From JAWXBM01 sp034440115 (lineage in GTDB: Bacteria > Pseudomonadota > Gammaproteobacteria > Xanthomonadales > SZUA-36): 14,697 nt of DNA. Of this stretch, positions 6,750 through 14,090 are shown piece by piece; the stretch's first letter is position 1; the number at the start of each line of letters is the position of its first letter. The stretch lies in NCBI GenBank assembly GCA_034440115.1, contig JAWXBM010000024.1:1-14697 (forward strand), given 5' to 3'. The notes beneath the pieces are model-generated. The model worked only from the letters and a program-made list of their open reading frames with translations, had not been told where the DNA came from and searched no databases. The position numbers were made by a program, and so were the translations under genes.

Positions 6750-8864
6750 ATGTCTTCACATCGCCTAGAGCCATTACTACGCCCCCGCTCCATCGCGGTG
6801 CTGGGTGCCAGTGAGCGCGCAGGCACGGTGGGCAGCCAAGTCATTCTGAATCTGCAGATCGGCGGGTTTGCAGGCCCAATCTACGCCGTTAATCCCACTC
6901 GGGATTCGGTCCACGGACTGCCCTGCTTTAAAAGCCTGGCTGATTTGCCTGAAACGGTCGAACAGGTAATTTTTGCCCTGGCTGATACCCGTGTTGAAGC
7001 GGCGCTGGAGAATGTCATCGCACACGGCGCCAAATCGGCCGTGATGTTTTCCACTCTCGTGCTGGAAGATGACACGATCCCCTTCCTGCGCGAACGAATT
7101 GCACAACGGGTGCGAGAATCCGGACTGCTGCTGGCCGGTGCCAACGGCATGGGCTTTTACAATCTCCATGACGGTGTATGGGCTTGCGGGTTTGATACCC
7201 GGCACAATCATCCGCGCGGCGGCAACGTCACCCTGATCAGCCATTCCGGTTCCGGCATGTCCGGCATCATGGATTGCGAAGAACGTATCGATTTCAATCT
7301 GGCGGTTTCCACCGGCCAGGAACTCAGTGTGCGCATGGATGATTACATGGACTACGCCATCGAGCGCATGAACACGCGCGCGATTGGGCTGTTCATGGAA
7401 ACCGCGCGTAACCCGGAAGGTTTGAAGGCCGTGCTGGAAAAAGCCGCTGTGCGCGGTATCCCGGTGGTTGCTCTGAAAGTAGGCCGTACCGAATTGGCCG
7501 CGCGCCTGACGGTTTCCCATTCTGGCGCTTTGGCCGGCATCGATGCGGCTTACCAGGCGCTGTTCGATCGCTATGGCGTGCAACGCGTAGAGGATATGGA
7601 CGAACTGGCCACCGCTTTGATCATGTTTGCCCAGCCTCATCCGGTAGCGGCAGGCGGATTGGTCGGCCTGCACGATTCCGGCGGTGAGCGGCAATTGCTG
7701 ATCGACCTGGCGGATCGCACTGGAGTTGACCTGACCGAAATTTCTGCCAAGACCACGCAACAACTGGAAGATCTGCTCGACCCCGGACTGCCCGCAGTCA
7801 ATCCACTGGATGCCTGGAGCACCGGCGGCCCGGACTACCACCTGGTTATGGGCAAATGTTTTGCCGCATTGATGGCCGATCCGCAGGCCGCGCTGGGAGC
7901 CGTGGTGCATGATCGTGCTCCGCACGGTGCCGTGTACGAAGATTACATCGACTATATGCGCGCCGGTCATACGGCTTCCGGCAAGCCGGTTTTTTTAGTG
8001 GCCAATCGCCAGGGTACCGGCTCCGATCCGCAGGTGCAGCAAATCACCCGCGAGGGTTTTCCCATCCTCGATGGGCTGCGATCATTCCTGGTGGGAACAC
8101 GTTGCCTGCTGGCCTTTCGCGATTTTCAGGCGCAGATTGCCCAGCATGGATTGCCCACCAAAAACGTCGAGCTTTCCGCAGAGGAAAAACTCGCAGCCCA
8201 GCGCTGGACAGCAAGGCTCAGCCAAGGCGAAACTCTGGACGAATTTGACAGCCTGCGCTTGCTGGAGGATTTCGGACTGCCGGTAAGCCCATCCCGCATG
8301 GCCAATAATGAAGTGGAAGTCCTGGCTGCCGCTGAGCAACTGGGCTATCCGCTGGCGCTGAAGTCTGCTCAGGCCGGCCTGTTGCACAAGAGCGACCAGG
8401 GTGGCGTGTTGCTGAATATTGCCGATGCCGACGCTGTGCGTACAGCCTATCGCGAGTTGGAGCAACGTCTGGGGCCCAAGGCACTGCTTTCGCCCATGGC
8501 TGCGCCGGGCGTGGAAATGGTATTGGGCGTGGTGCGCGATGAGCAGTTCGGCCCGCTGGTGCTGCTGGGTTTTGGTGGCATCTACGTAGAAACCCTGAAA
8601 GACGTGGCTTTTGCTTTACCGCCCTTCAGCGCTGCCACTGCCCGTAAGCTGGTGGATACACTGCAACTGCGCCCCTTATTGGATGAAGCACGTGGCAGGC
8701 CAGCGGTTAATATTGACGCCTACTGCCAAGCCGCTGCAAAGTTGTCGCGCTTGGCTGCCAGCCTGGGCGATGTGATCAGTGAAATTGATATCAACCCACT
8801 GATACTCGGCCCGCAAGGTTGCGTGGCAGTGGATGCGCTGGTATCTGGTCATTGCCAGGCATAG
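6750..8864 (+). CDS. NDP-forming acyl-CoA ligase (acetate--CoA ligase family), single chain
   Basis: A 704-residue fusion of the alpha and beta parts of the ADP-forming acyl-CoA synthetase family, related to succinyl-CoA synthetase. Order: CoA-binding Rossmann domain about 7-130 (starting LLRPRSIAVLGAS); ligase CoA domains about 150-460, with the phosphohistidine candidate His257 in SHSGA; and a C-terminal ATP-grasp domain about 480-700 containing LLHKSDQGGV (544-553), LLGFGGIYVE (605-614) and EIDINPL (678-684). It should activate a carboxylic acid with CoA at the cost of ATP to ADP and phosphate; the acid is probably the aldehyde dehydrogenase product or a neighbouring intermediate. The ATG at 6750 has no Shine-Dalgarno sequence because the palindrome occupies its place; an in-frame stop at 6714 and conserved sequence from residue 7 leave no better start. 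Substrate unknown. Confidence 0.92.
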   Translation: MSSHRLEPLLRPRSIAVLGASERAGTVGSQVILNLQIGGFAGPIYAVNPTRDSVHGLPCFKSLADLPETVEQVIFALADTRVEAALENVIAHGAKSAVMFSTLVLEDDTIPFLRERIAQRVRESGLLLAGANGMGFYNLHDGVWACGFDTRHNHPRGGNVTLISHSGSGMSGIMDCEERIDFNLAVSTGQELSVRMDDYMDYAIERMNTRAIGLFMETARNPEGLKAVLEKAAVRGIPVVALKVGRTELAARLTVSHSGALAGIDAAYQALFDRYGVQRVEDMDELATALIMFAQPHPVAAGGLVGLHDSGGERQLLIDLADRTGVDLTEISAKTTQQLEDLLDPGLPAVNPLDAWSTGGPDYHLVMGKCFAALMADPQAALGAVVHDRAPHGAVYEDYIDYMRAGHTASGKPVFLVANRQGTGSDPQVQQITREGFPILDGLRSFLVGTRCLLAFRDFQAQIAQHGLPTKNVELSAEEKLAAQRWTARLSQGETLDEFDSLRLLEDFGLPVSPSRMANNEVEVLAAAEQLGYPLALKSAQAGLLHKSDQGGVLLNIADADAVRTAYRELEQRLGPKALLSPMAAPGVEMVLGVVRDEQFGPLVLLGFGGIYVETLKDVAFALPPFSAATARKLVDTLQLRPLLDEARGRPAVNIDAYCQAAAKLSRLAASLGDVISEIDINPLILGPQGCVAVDALVSGHCQA

Positions 8865-8948
8865 CATGAACCAGACCAGGCATGAAATTGAGCACTATCA
8901 GCTAAGCTGAAGTATGCAGCGGCTTAATACCCAAACAAAGGAACCATT

Positions 8949-10487
8949 ATGGATCTCGCAGCACTCGAACAATACGACCTGTCCTGCTGGCAGAAAACCG
9001 CAGGCAAGGAACGTCAATGCATCGAAACCCGCCTGTTTATCGACGGCGAATTTATCGATGCCGCTGCAGGCGGACGCTTTACCACCAGCAACCCCGCTAA
9101 CGGCGAAGTGCTGGCAGAAATGTCTGCCGGTACGGAGAAGGATATCGACCGCGCTGTGGCTGCCGCGCGCAAGGCTTTCAAGTCCGGTGTATGGTCGCAG
9201 ATGGCGCCACGCGACCGCATGGAAGTACTGTATCGCTTTGCACAACTGATCGACCAGAACGCCGAGCAACTGGCGGTGCTGGAAACCCTGGATATGGGCA
9301 AACCCATCGGTGACGTAATCACTCAAGACCTGCCCGCAGTGATTTCCACCCTACAGTTTATGGCGGAATGCATCGACAAGATCGACGGCTCGGTAACCAG
9401 TACCGATAAGGATGCGGTCCACCTGGTATTGCGCGAGCCACTGGGCGTAGTCGGTTGCATTTCACCGTGGAATTACCCGCTGCTTATGGCCACCTGGAAA
9501 ATCGCTCCCGCTTTGGCCGCAGGTAACACCGTGGTATTGAAACCCGCCGAGCAGTCGCCCATGAGCGCCTTGCATCTGGCGCGTTTGTTTATGGAAGCCG
9601 GGGGCCCATCCGGAGTATTCAACGTGGTGAATGGTTTGGGCGAAGTTGCTGGCAAGGCTTTGGCACTGCACAACGATGTGGCCAAAATCAGTTTCACCGG
9701 TTCAACTGAGGTGGGCAAGCTGATCCTGCAATACGCCGGCCAATCCAACATGAAACGCGTAGGGCTGGAGTGTGGCGGTAAGTCGCCACAGATTTTCATG
9801 GCCGACTTGCCCGACCTCGGAAATGCGGTTTCAGCCGCCTATAACGGCATTTTTGCCAATATGGGCGAGGTCTGTAGCGCCGGTTCCCGCCTGCTGGTTG
9901 AACGTCCGGTTTATAACGAATTCATCGAACGCTTTATTGCCGAAGGGCAGCATGCTTATGCTCCGGGCGATCCTTTGGACCCGGAAACCAATATGGGCCC
10001 GCTGGTGGATAGAGAGTCACAACAACGCGTGCTGGGCATGATTGAAAACGGAAAGAAAGAAGGCGCCACCCTGCATTTCGGCGGCAACGCGCCGGAAGGC
10101 ATGGCCGAGCATCTATCTGAGGGCGCTTACGTCAACCCCACCCTGTTTGGCGATGTCAGCAATAACATGAGCATTGCCCGCAATGAAATTTTCGGTCCAG
10201 TGGCCAGCGTAATTCCCTTCGATGGCGCGGCAGAGGCCATCAGCATTGCCAACGACACGATTTATGGCCTGGCAGCCGGTATCTGGACCCGCGATATCAA
10301 CCAGGCTTTCCGTCTGGTGAAAAATATCGAAGCCGGTGTGGTGTGGATCAACAGCTATGAAGACGGCGACATGACCCAGCCCTTTGGCGGCTACAAGCAA
10401 TCCGGCCAGGCGCGCGACAAGTGCATGGACAGCGTCAAGAGTTATATGCAATCCAAATCAGCCTGGTTCCGGTTAGCAGAAGAATAA
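8949..10487 (+). CDS. NAD(P)-dependent aldehyde dehydrogenase, PuuC/betaine-aldehyde type
   Basis: A 512-residue aldehyde dehydrogenase with every catalytic element: PWN with Asn175, LKP with Lys198, FTGST (249-253), the general base Glu274 in LECGGKSP, and the nucleophile Cys309 in GEVCSAGSR. Its N terminus (including ETRLFIDGEF) and C terminus (GDMTQPFGGYKQSG) closely resemble gamma-glutamyl-aminobutyraldehyde dehydrogenase PuuC and betaine-aldehyde dehydrogenases. With a PuuA-type ligase two genes downstream, an amino-aldehyde or gamma-glutamylated aldehyde is a reasonable substrate, but this is inference. The ATG at 8949 has AAAGGA (8937-8942) 6 nt upstream. An 84-nt gap precedes it and only 2 nt separate its stop from the next start. 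Not named puuC because puuB and puuD are missing. Confidence 0.94.
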   Translation: MDLAALEQYDLSCWQKTAGKERQCIETRLFIDGEFIDAAAGGRFTTSNPANGEVLAEMSAGTEKDIDRAVAAARKAFKSGVWSQMAPRDRMEVLYRFAQLIDQNAEQLAVLETLDMGKPIGDVITQDLPAVISTLQFMAECIDKIDGSVTSTDKDAVHLVLREPLGVVGCISPWNYPLLMATWKIAPALAAGNTVVLKPAEQSPMSALHLARLFMEAGGPSGVFNVVNGLGEVAGKALALHNDVAKISFTGSTEVGKLILQYAGQSNMKRVGLECGGKSPQIFMADLPDLGNAVSAAYNGIFANMGEVCSAGSRLLVERPVYNEFIERFIAEGQHAYAPGDPLDPETNMGPLVDRESQQRVLGMIENGKKEGATLHFGGNAPEGMAEHLSEGAYVNPTLFGDVSNNMSIARNEIFGPVASVIPFDGAAEAISIANDTIYGLAAGIWTRDINQAFRLVKNIEAGVVWINSYEDGDMTQPFGGYKQSGQARDKCMDSVKSYMQSKSAWFRLAEE

Positions 10488-10489
10488 AC

Positions 10490-11320
10490 ATGCCGGCCAA
10501 GGCACAAGTTCTTTACGTTACCGAAGGCCCGCTGGCCTGGTTGAAACTGAATCGGCCGGACAAGCTGAATGCGGTTGGCCGGGAGATGATCGCTGACCTT
10601 AACGCAGCCCTTGATAAAGCCGAAGCAAATGAGCAAGTGCGGGTGATCCTGGTCGAAGGCGCCGGACGGGCATTTTCGGCCGGTTTCGATCTGGATATGG
10701 GCGTTGGGGATGAGCTGGAGCATGCCACGCCAGAGCAGTTGCGCACCATCTTGCGGCGCGAGTTGCGCAATGATTTCGACATCATCATGCGCTTTTGGGA
10801 CTGCCCCAAGATCACGATTGCCGCAGTGCACGGTTATTGCCTGGGCAGCGCCATGGAAATCGCCCTGGCCTGCGATTTGACCTTAGCCTCAGATGATTGC
10901 CGCTTTGGCGCGCCGGAGGTACAGTTTGGCAGTGGTATTGTCGCCCTGCTGCTGCCGTGGTTCTGCGGCCCCAAGCGCGCCAAGGAATTGCTACTCACAG
11001 GAACTGATAAAGTGACAGCCACTCAAGCCGAAGCCTGGGGGCTGGTGAATCGTGTGGTTGATGCTGCAGAATTACACAATGCTGCCCGCGAGCTGGCCCT
11101 TTCCATCGCGCAGAACGACCAACTGGCGGTGCGCCTGACCAAGCAGGCCATCAATTGCGGCTTTGACACGGCTGGCATGCGCAAGGCCTTGCTGGACGCG
11201 CTGGAACTGGACGTGGAAATCGAAAGCACGGAAACTCCAGAGTCAAAGATTTTCAACGAAATGATGGAGCGGGACGGTGTTCGCGCTGCAATTGCATGGC
11301 GCAAGTCCCAATTTGGCTGA
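10490..11320 (+). CDS. Enoyl-CoA hydratase/isomerase family protein (crotonase)
   Basis: A 276-residue crotonase-fold enzyme acting on a CoA thioester. The first oxyanion-hole segment is AFSAGFDL (61-68) and the second is around GYCLGSAMEIALACD (115-129). Glu123 and Glu143 (in FGAPEV) fall where the two catalytic glutamates of classical enoyl-CoA hydratase lie, which supports hydratase chemistry over a purely isomerising or inactive member. The true start is the ATG at 10490, just 2 nt after the preceding stop, with AGAAGA upstream; the longer reading from 10421 would overlap the aldehyde dehydrogenase by 67 nt and lacks family similarity in the extra part. In context it would hydrate or dehydrate an intermediate made by the CoA ligase, perhaps interconverting 3-hydroxypropionyl-CoA and acrylyl-CoA for the reductase at the operon end. 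Substrate is inferred. Confidence 0.92.
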   Translation: MPAKAQVLYVTEGPLAWLKLNRPDKLNAVGREMIADLNAALDKAEANEQVRVILVEGAGRAFSAGFDLDMGVGDELEHATPEQLRTILRRELRNDFDIIMRFWDCPKITIAAVHGYCLGSAMEIALACDLTLASDDCRFGAPEVQFGSGIVALLLPWFCGPKRAKELLLTGTDKVTATQAEAWGLVNRVVDAAELHNAARELALSIAQNDQLAVRLTKQAINCGFDTAGMRKALLDALELDVEIESTETPESKIFNEMMERDGVRAAIAWRKSQFG

Positions 11321-11397
11321 AACCCGACGGTTTGAATCGGGCCGAATTCCAGGCAATCCATCATCGACACACAAACAAGTAAAACCAGGGAGTTAAC

Positions 11398-12771
11398 ATG
11401 GCGGTAGCAGGCAACGACAAAGAACTGCAGGAATACCTGAAGCAATATCCGGATACCCAGTACATGGAACTGATGGTGGCCGACATGAACGGCATATTGC
11501 GTGGTAAGCGGGCACCTTTGCAGGATTTGACCAAAGCCTTCAAGAACGGTGTGAATTTCTGCGCCGCGACCGTTTCACTGGACCCACTGGGCGCCACCTT
11601 TGAAAACGTACCTTTTGGCGGTATGGATGGCGATCCGGATGTGCGTGCGCGCATTGTCCCAGGTAGTCTGGCACAAGTTCCCTGGGCTGCCCTGCCCACC
11701 GGACAAGCCATGCTGGAGCTCAGCGAACTGGATGGAACTTCCTATTACCTCGACGCCCGTGAAGTGCTGAAGCGCGCGCTGCAGCCGCTCAAGGATCTCG
11801 GCTTGAAACCGGTGATGGCCACCGAGCTGGAGTTCTATCTGGTGGAGCACGATGGCGAGAAATTCACTCCCCGATTTCCAAGGATGCCGGGATCCAACCT
11901 GCCGCAGAGAGGCCCGCAATACGCTTTGCTGGATGATCTCAGCGACGTGGACGATTTCCTCGCCACCATCCATAATTTCTGCAAAATCCAGAATGTGCCC
12001 GCGGGAGCCGCCTTATCGGAGTTTTCGCCCGGTCAGTTTGAAATTAACCTGCAGCATGTCGACGACCCGTTGCGTGCCTGTGAACATGCCCTGTTACTGA
12101 AACGCATCGTCAAAGCGGCCGCGCGCCAGCACGGCATGGATGCGACCTTTATGGCCAAACCGTTCCAGGGTATTCCGGGATCAGGCTTACATATTCATGT
12201 CAGCTTGTTGGACCAGGACGGCAAGAACGTGTTCGCGGGCGAATCAAAAGATGGTGCTTTCTCGGATACTTTGCGTCATGCCATCGGCGGCCTGGCGCAA
12301 CTGATGCCGCAAAGCATGGCCTTGTTTGCACCCAACGCAAATTCATACAAACGTTTTCAGTTGGGCGTATTCGCCCCTGTGGATGCCAACTGGGGCTTCA
12401 ATCATCGCGCCGTGTCGCTGCGCATTCCCTTGTCGGGGCCCATCAACACGCGCGTTGAACATCGGGTTTCCGGTGCCGATGCCAACCCCTATCTGGTGAC
12501 TGCGGCGCTGATGGCTGGCCTGCATTATGGCATCACGAACAAGTGTGAGCCCGGCCAAATGATCAAGCCCCGGGAAGTGGTAGAAGAGAAAGTCAGCTTG
12601 CCCATACGCTGGCCGCGAGCGCTGGACAAATTTGCCTCCGGCGCCATATTGCCGGATTACCTGGGCCAGCGCTTTTGTGAAGTTTTCGTGGCCTGCCGCA
12701 GGGAAGAGGAAGATCGATTCCATTCGGAAGTCACCAACAGCGACTACGACTGGTATTTGCGCAGCGCCTGA
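11398..12771 (+). CDS. Glutamine synthetase-like gamma-glutamyl ligase (PuuA type)
   Basis: A 457-residue protein with the glutamine synthetase fold: N-terminal beta-grasp domain about 20-110, catalytic domain about 115-450. Metal and glutamate residues are visible: Glu143 and Glu145 (ATELEFYL), Glu208 and Glu215 (SEFSPGQFEINL), His265/His267 (GSGLHIHVSL), the ATP-site NSYKRF (315-320) and the RVEHR motif (352-356). It lacks the N-L-Y-x-x-P adenylylation site of ordinary class I enzymes, and its organisation matches the family that joins glutamate to an amine instead of ammonia (gamma-glutamylputrescine, -methylamide or -isopropylamide synthetases). Such a step masks or carries an amine through oxidation. 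AGGGAG (11387-11392) lies 5 nt before ATG. A 77-nt gap precedes it. No ammonium-assimilation regulator is nearby. Amine substrate unknown. Confidence 0.92.
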   Translation: MAVAGNDKELQEYLKQYPDTQYMELMVADMNGILRGKRAPLQDLTKAFKNGVNFCAATVSLDPLGATFENVPFGGMDGDPDVRARIVPGSLAQVPWAALPTGQAMLELSELDGTSYYLDAREVLKRALQPLKDLGLKPVMATELEFYLVEHDGEKFTPRFPRMPGSNLPQRGPQYALLDDLSDVDDFLATIHNFCKIQNVPAGAALSEFSPGQFEINLQHVDDPLRACEHALLLKRIVKAAARQHGMDATFMAKPFQGIPGSGLHIHVSLLDQDGKNVFAGESKDGAFSDTLRHAIGGLAQLMPQSMALFAPNANSYKRFQLGVFAPVDANWGFNHRAVSLRIPLSGPINTRVEHRVSGADANPYLVTAALMAGLHYGITNKCEPGQMIKPREVVEEKVSLPIRWPRALDKFASGAILPDYLGQRFCEVFVACRREEEDRFHSEVTNSDYDWYLRSA

Positions 12772-12784
12772 GGAGAATGAAGCA

Positions 12785-13792
12785 ATGGCCCAAGCCGTAC
12801 CAAACCAATTCAAAGCCTTTCGCATTCATGACGACGAGCAAGGCTATCGCGCCATGGTCGAAACGATTTCCGTGGCTGACCAGAATGCAGGCGATGTGGT
12901 GATCAAGGCGGCCTGGTCGGGGATTAACTTCAAGGATGCACTGGCCGCAACGGGCAAAGGCAAAATTCTGCGCACGTTTCCGATGTCGGGTGGAATTGAT
13001 GTGGCGGGAACGGTGGTCGAATCATCATCAGACCGCTTCAAACCCGGTGATCCGATATTGGTTACGGGCTCCGGTCTTTCCGAAACCCGCGATGGTGGTT
13101 TTGCCGAATATCTGCGGCTGGACAGCAACTGGATCATTCCCCTGCCCACTGGATTGTCAGCTCGCGAGGCTATGACCATCGGCACCGCTGGTTTTACCGC
13201 TGCGCTTTCTTTGCACCGCATGGAACTGGCAGGACAATCACCTGATCAAGGCCCGGTGCTGGTGACCGGTGCTACCGGCGGCGTGGGCAGCATTGCCATC
13301 GACATCCTTGCCAGTGCAGGCTACGAAGTACACGCGGTGTCGGGCAAACCCGAGCAGTATGATTACCTGAAGGGACTGGGTGCCAGCGAGTGCATTTCCC
13401 GTGAAGAGGTGATGGGTTCCGGCAAACCGCTGGACAGCGCCCGCTGGGCCGGTTGCATCGACAGCGTCGGCGGCGACATGCTGGCCAGCATCTGCACCCA
13501 GGTGAAACCCTGGGGCAATATCGCCGCCTGCGGTTTGGCAGGTGGCATCAAGCTGAATACCACGGTGATGCCTTTCATCATTCGCGGCGTCAGCCTGATC
13601 GGCATTGACTCCCCAACTTGCCCATATGCGATTCGCGAAATCATCTGGAACAAACTGGCGGGTGACTGGAAACCGCGTCATCTCGATGCGATTGCCACCA
13701 AAGAAGTCGGCCTGGACGGAATCGCTGGTGTGTTGGACGGCATGCTGGCAGGCGGCTCAGTGGGGCGTACGCTGGTTAAACTTTGGGATTAG
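12785..13792 (+). CDS. acuI: Acrylyl-CoA reductase, AcuI/YhdH-type MDR oxidoreductase
   Basis: A 335-residue medium-chain reductase without zinc ligands. It closely follows E. coli YhdH and AcuI: INFKDALAATGKGKILR (47-63), the segment GGIDVAGTV (69-77), IGTAGFTAAL (132-141), the nucleotide loop VTGATGGVGS (160-169), the VSG (185-187) expected near NADPH phosphate, and RGVSLIGIDS (267-276). Characterised members reduce toxic acrylyl-CoA to propionyl-CoA with NADPH. The ATG at 12785 has GAGGAG (12770-12775) overlapping the previous stop, 9 nt upstream; the longer reading from 12632 would run through the glutamine synthetase-like gene in another frame and is rejected. As last gene it suggests that the pathway passes through, or accidentally makes, acrylyl-CoA. 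Family assignment is firm; substrate specificity rests on similarity. Confidence 0.88.
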   Translation: MAQAVPNQFKAFRIHDDEQGYRAMVETISVADQNAGDVVIKAAWSGINFKDALAATGKGKILRTFPMSGGIDVAGTVVESSSDRFKPGDPILVTGSGLSETRDGGFAEYLRLDSNWIIPLPTGLSAREAMTIGTAGFTAALSLHRMELAGQSPDQGPVLVTGATGGVGSIAIDILASAGYEVHAVSGKPEQYDYLKGLGASECISREEVMGSGKPLDSARWAGCIDSVGGDMLASICTQVKPWGNIAACGLAGGIKLNTTVMPFIIRGVSLIGIDSPTCPYAIREIIWNKLAGDWKPRHLDAIATKEVGLDGIAGVLDGMLAGGSVGRTLVKLWD

Positions 13793-13806
13793 AGGCCTTT
13801 CTCCTT

Positions 13807-13823
13807 GCGCCCGCAGGGGGCGC
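13807..13823. repeat. GC-rich hairpin just after the operon
   Basis: GCGCCC and GGGCGC pair around a 5-nt loop, 14 nt after the stop of the acrylyl-CoA reductase gene. Position fits an operon end, but no T tract follows on either strand, so an intrinsic terminator is doubtful; it could protect the 3' end of the transcript. Confidence 0.35.
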
Positions 13824-13854
13824 GATGCGATGCGTGCGCCTTGATCATCTATCC

Positions 13855-13872
13855 TAGGACAGTAGTGTCCTA
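13855..13872. repeat. Perfect inverted repeat TAGGACA/TGTCCTA
   Basis: Seven-base perfect arms around GTAG. No T tract follows on either strand. It marks the left edge of the AT-rich spacer and could be an end of an old insertion, a protein-binding site, or an interspersed repeat. Confidence 0.45.
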
Positions 13873-14090
13873 ACGTTAATCGAGCAAAACCAAATGGTTT
13901 ATTGAATGGTCGTCGATTTCGTCGTTCACGACGGATGTGAGCAAACGATCTAACGGCATTCTTTCGAACATCGTGAGACTCAATATCTGTAGCATTTTGT
14001 AAAGCGAAGCGAAGATCTTTAACCGCTTTCTGACGATGGTCACCAGGACGAAAACTGCAACGGCGATGCAGATTTATGACTTGGCTGCCG

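Larger units (their letters stand above)
13793..14090. other. AT-richer intergenic spacer with two inverted repeats
   Basis: This stretch lies between the convergent acrylyl-CoA reductase and HNH-family genes. By hand count 13861-14040 is about 43% GC, against roughly 58% in the neighbouring reductase gene. It holds two inverted repeats, listed separately. A minus-strand reading from 13757 to 14131 is open and very Arg/His-rich, but it overlaps both neighbours and matches no family I know; it may be a decayed gene fragment. I see no tRNA, and no hairpin followed by a T tract. Confidence 0.5.

Noticed and set aside
6777..7970. Long minus-strand open frame of 397 codons opposite the CoA ligase
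   Set aside because: It lies wholly inside a well-supported gene, is rich in His/Gln/Arg as GC-rich antisense frames are, shows no family motif and has no ribosome site that I could see.
8898..8910. Short palindrome TCAGCT-A-AGCTGA before the aldehyde dehydrogenase
   Set aside because: Six-base arms are short enough to arise by chance, and neither a T tract nor a convincing promoter accompanies it.
11325..11343. CCCGA/TCGGG hairpin after the crotonase gene as a terminator
   Set aside because: Arms of five bases with a nine-base loop and no T tract; too weak, and the genes on both sides appear to belong to one set.
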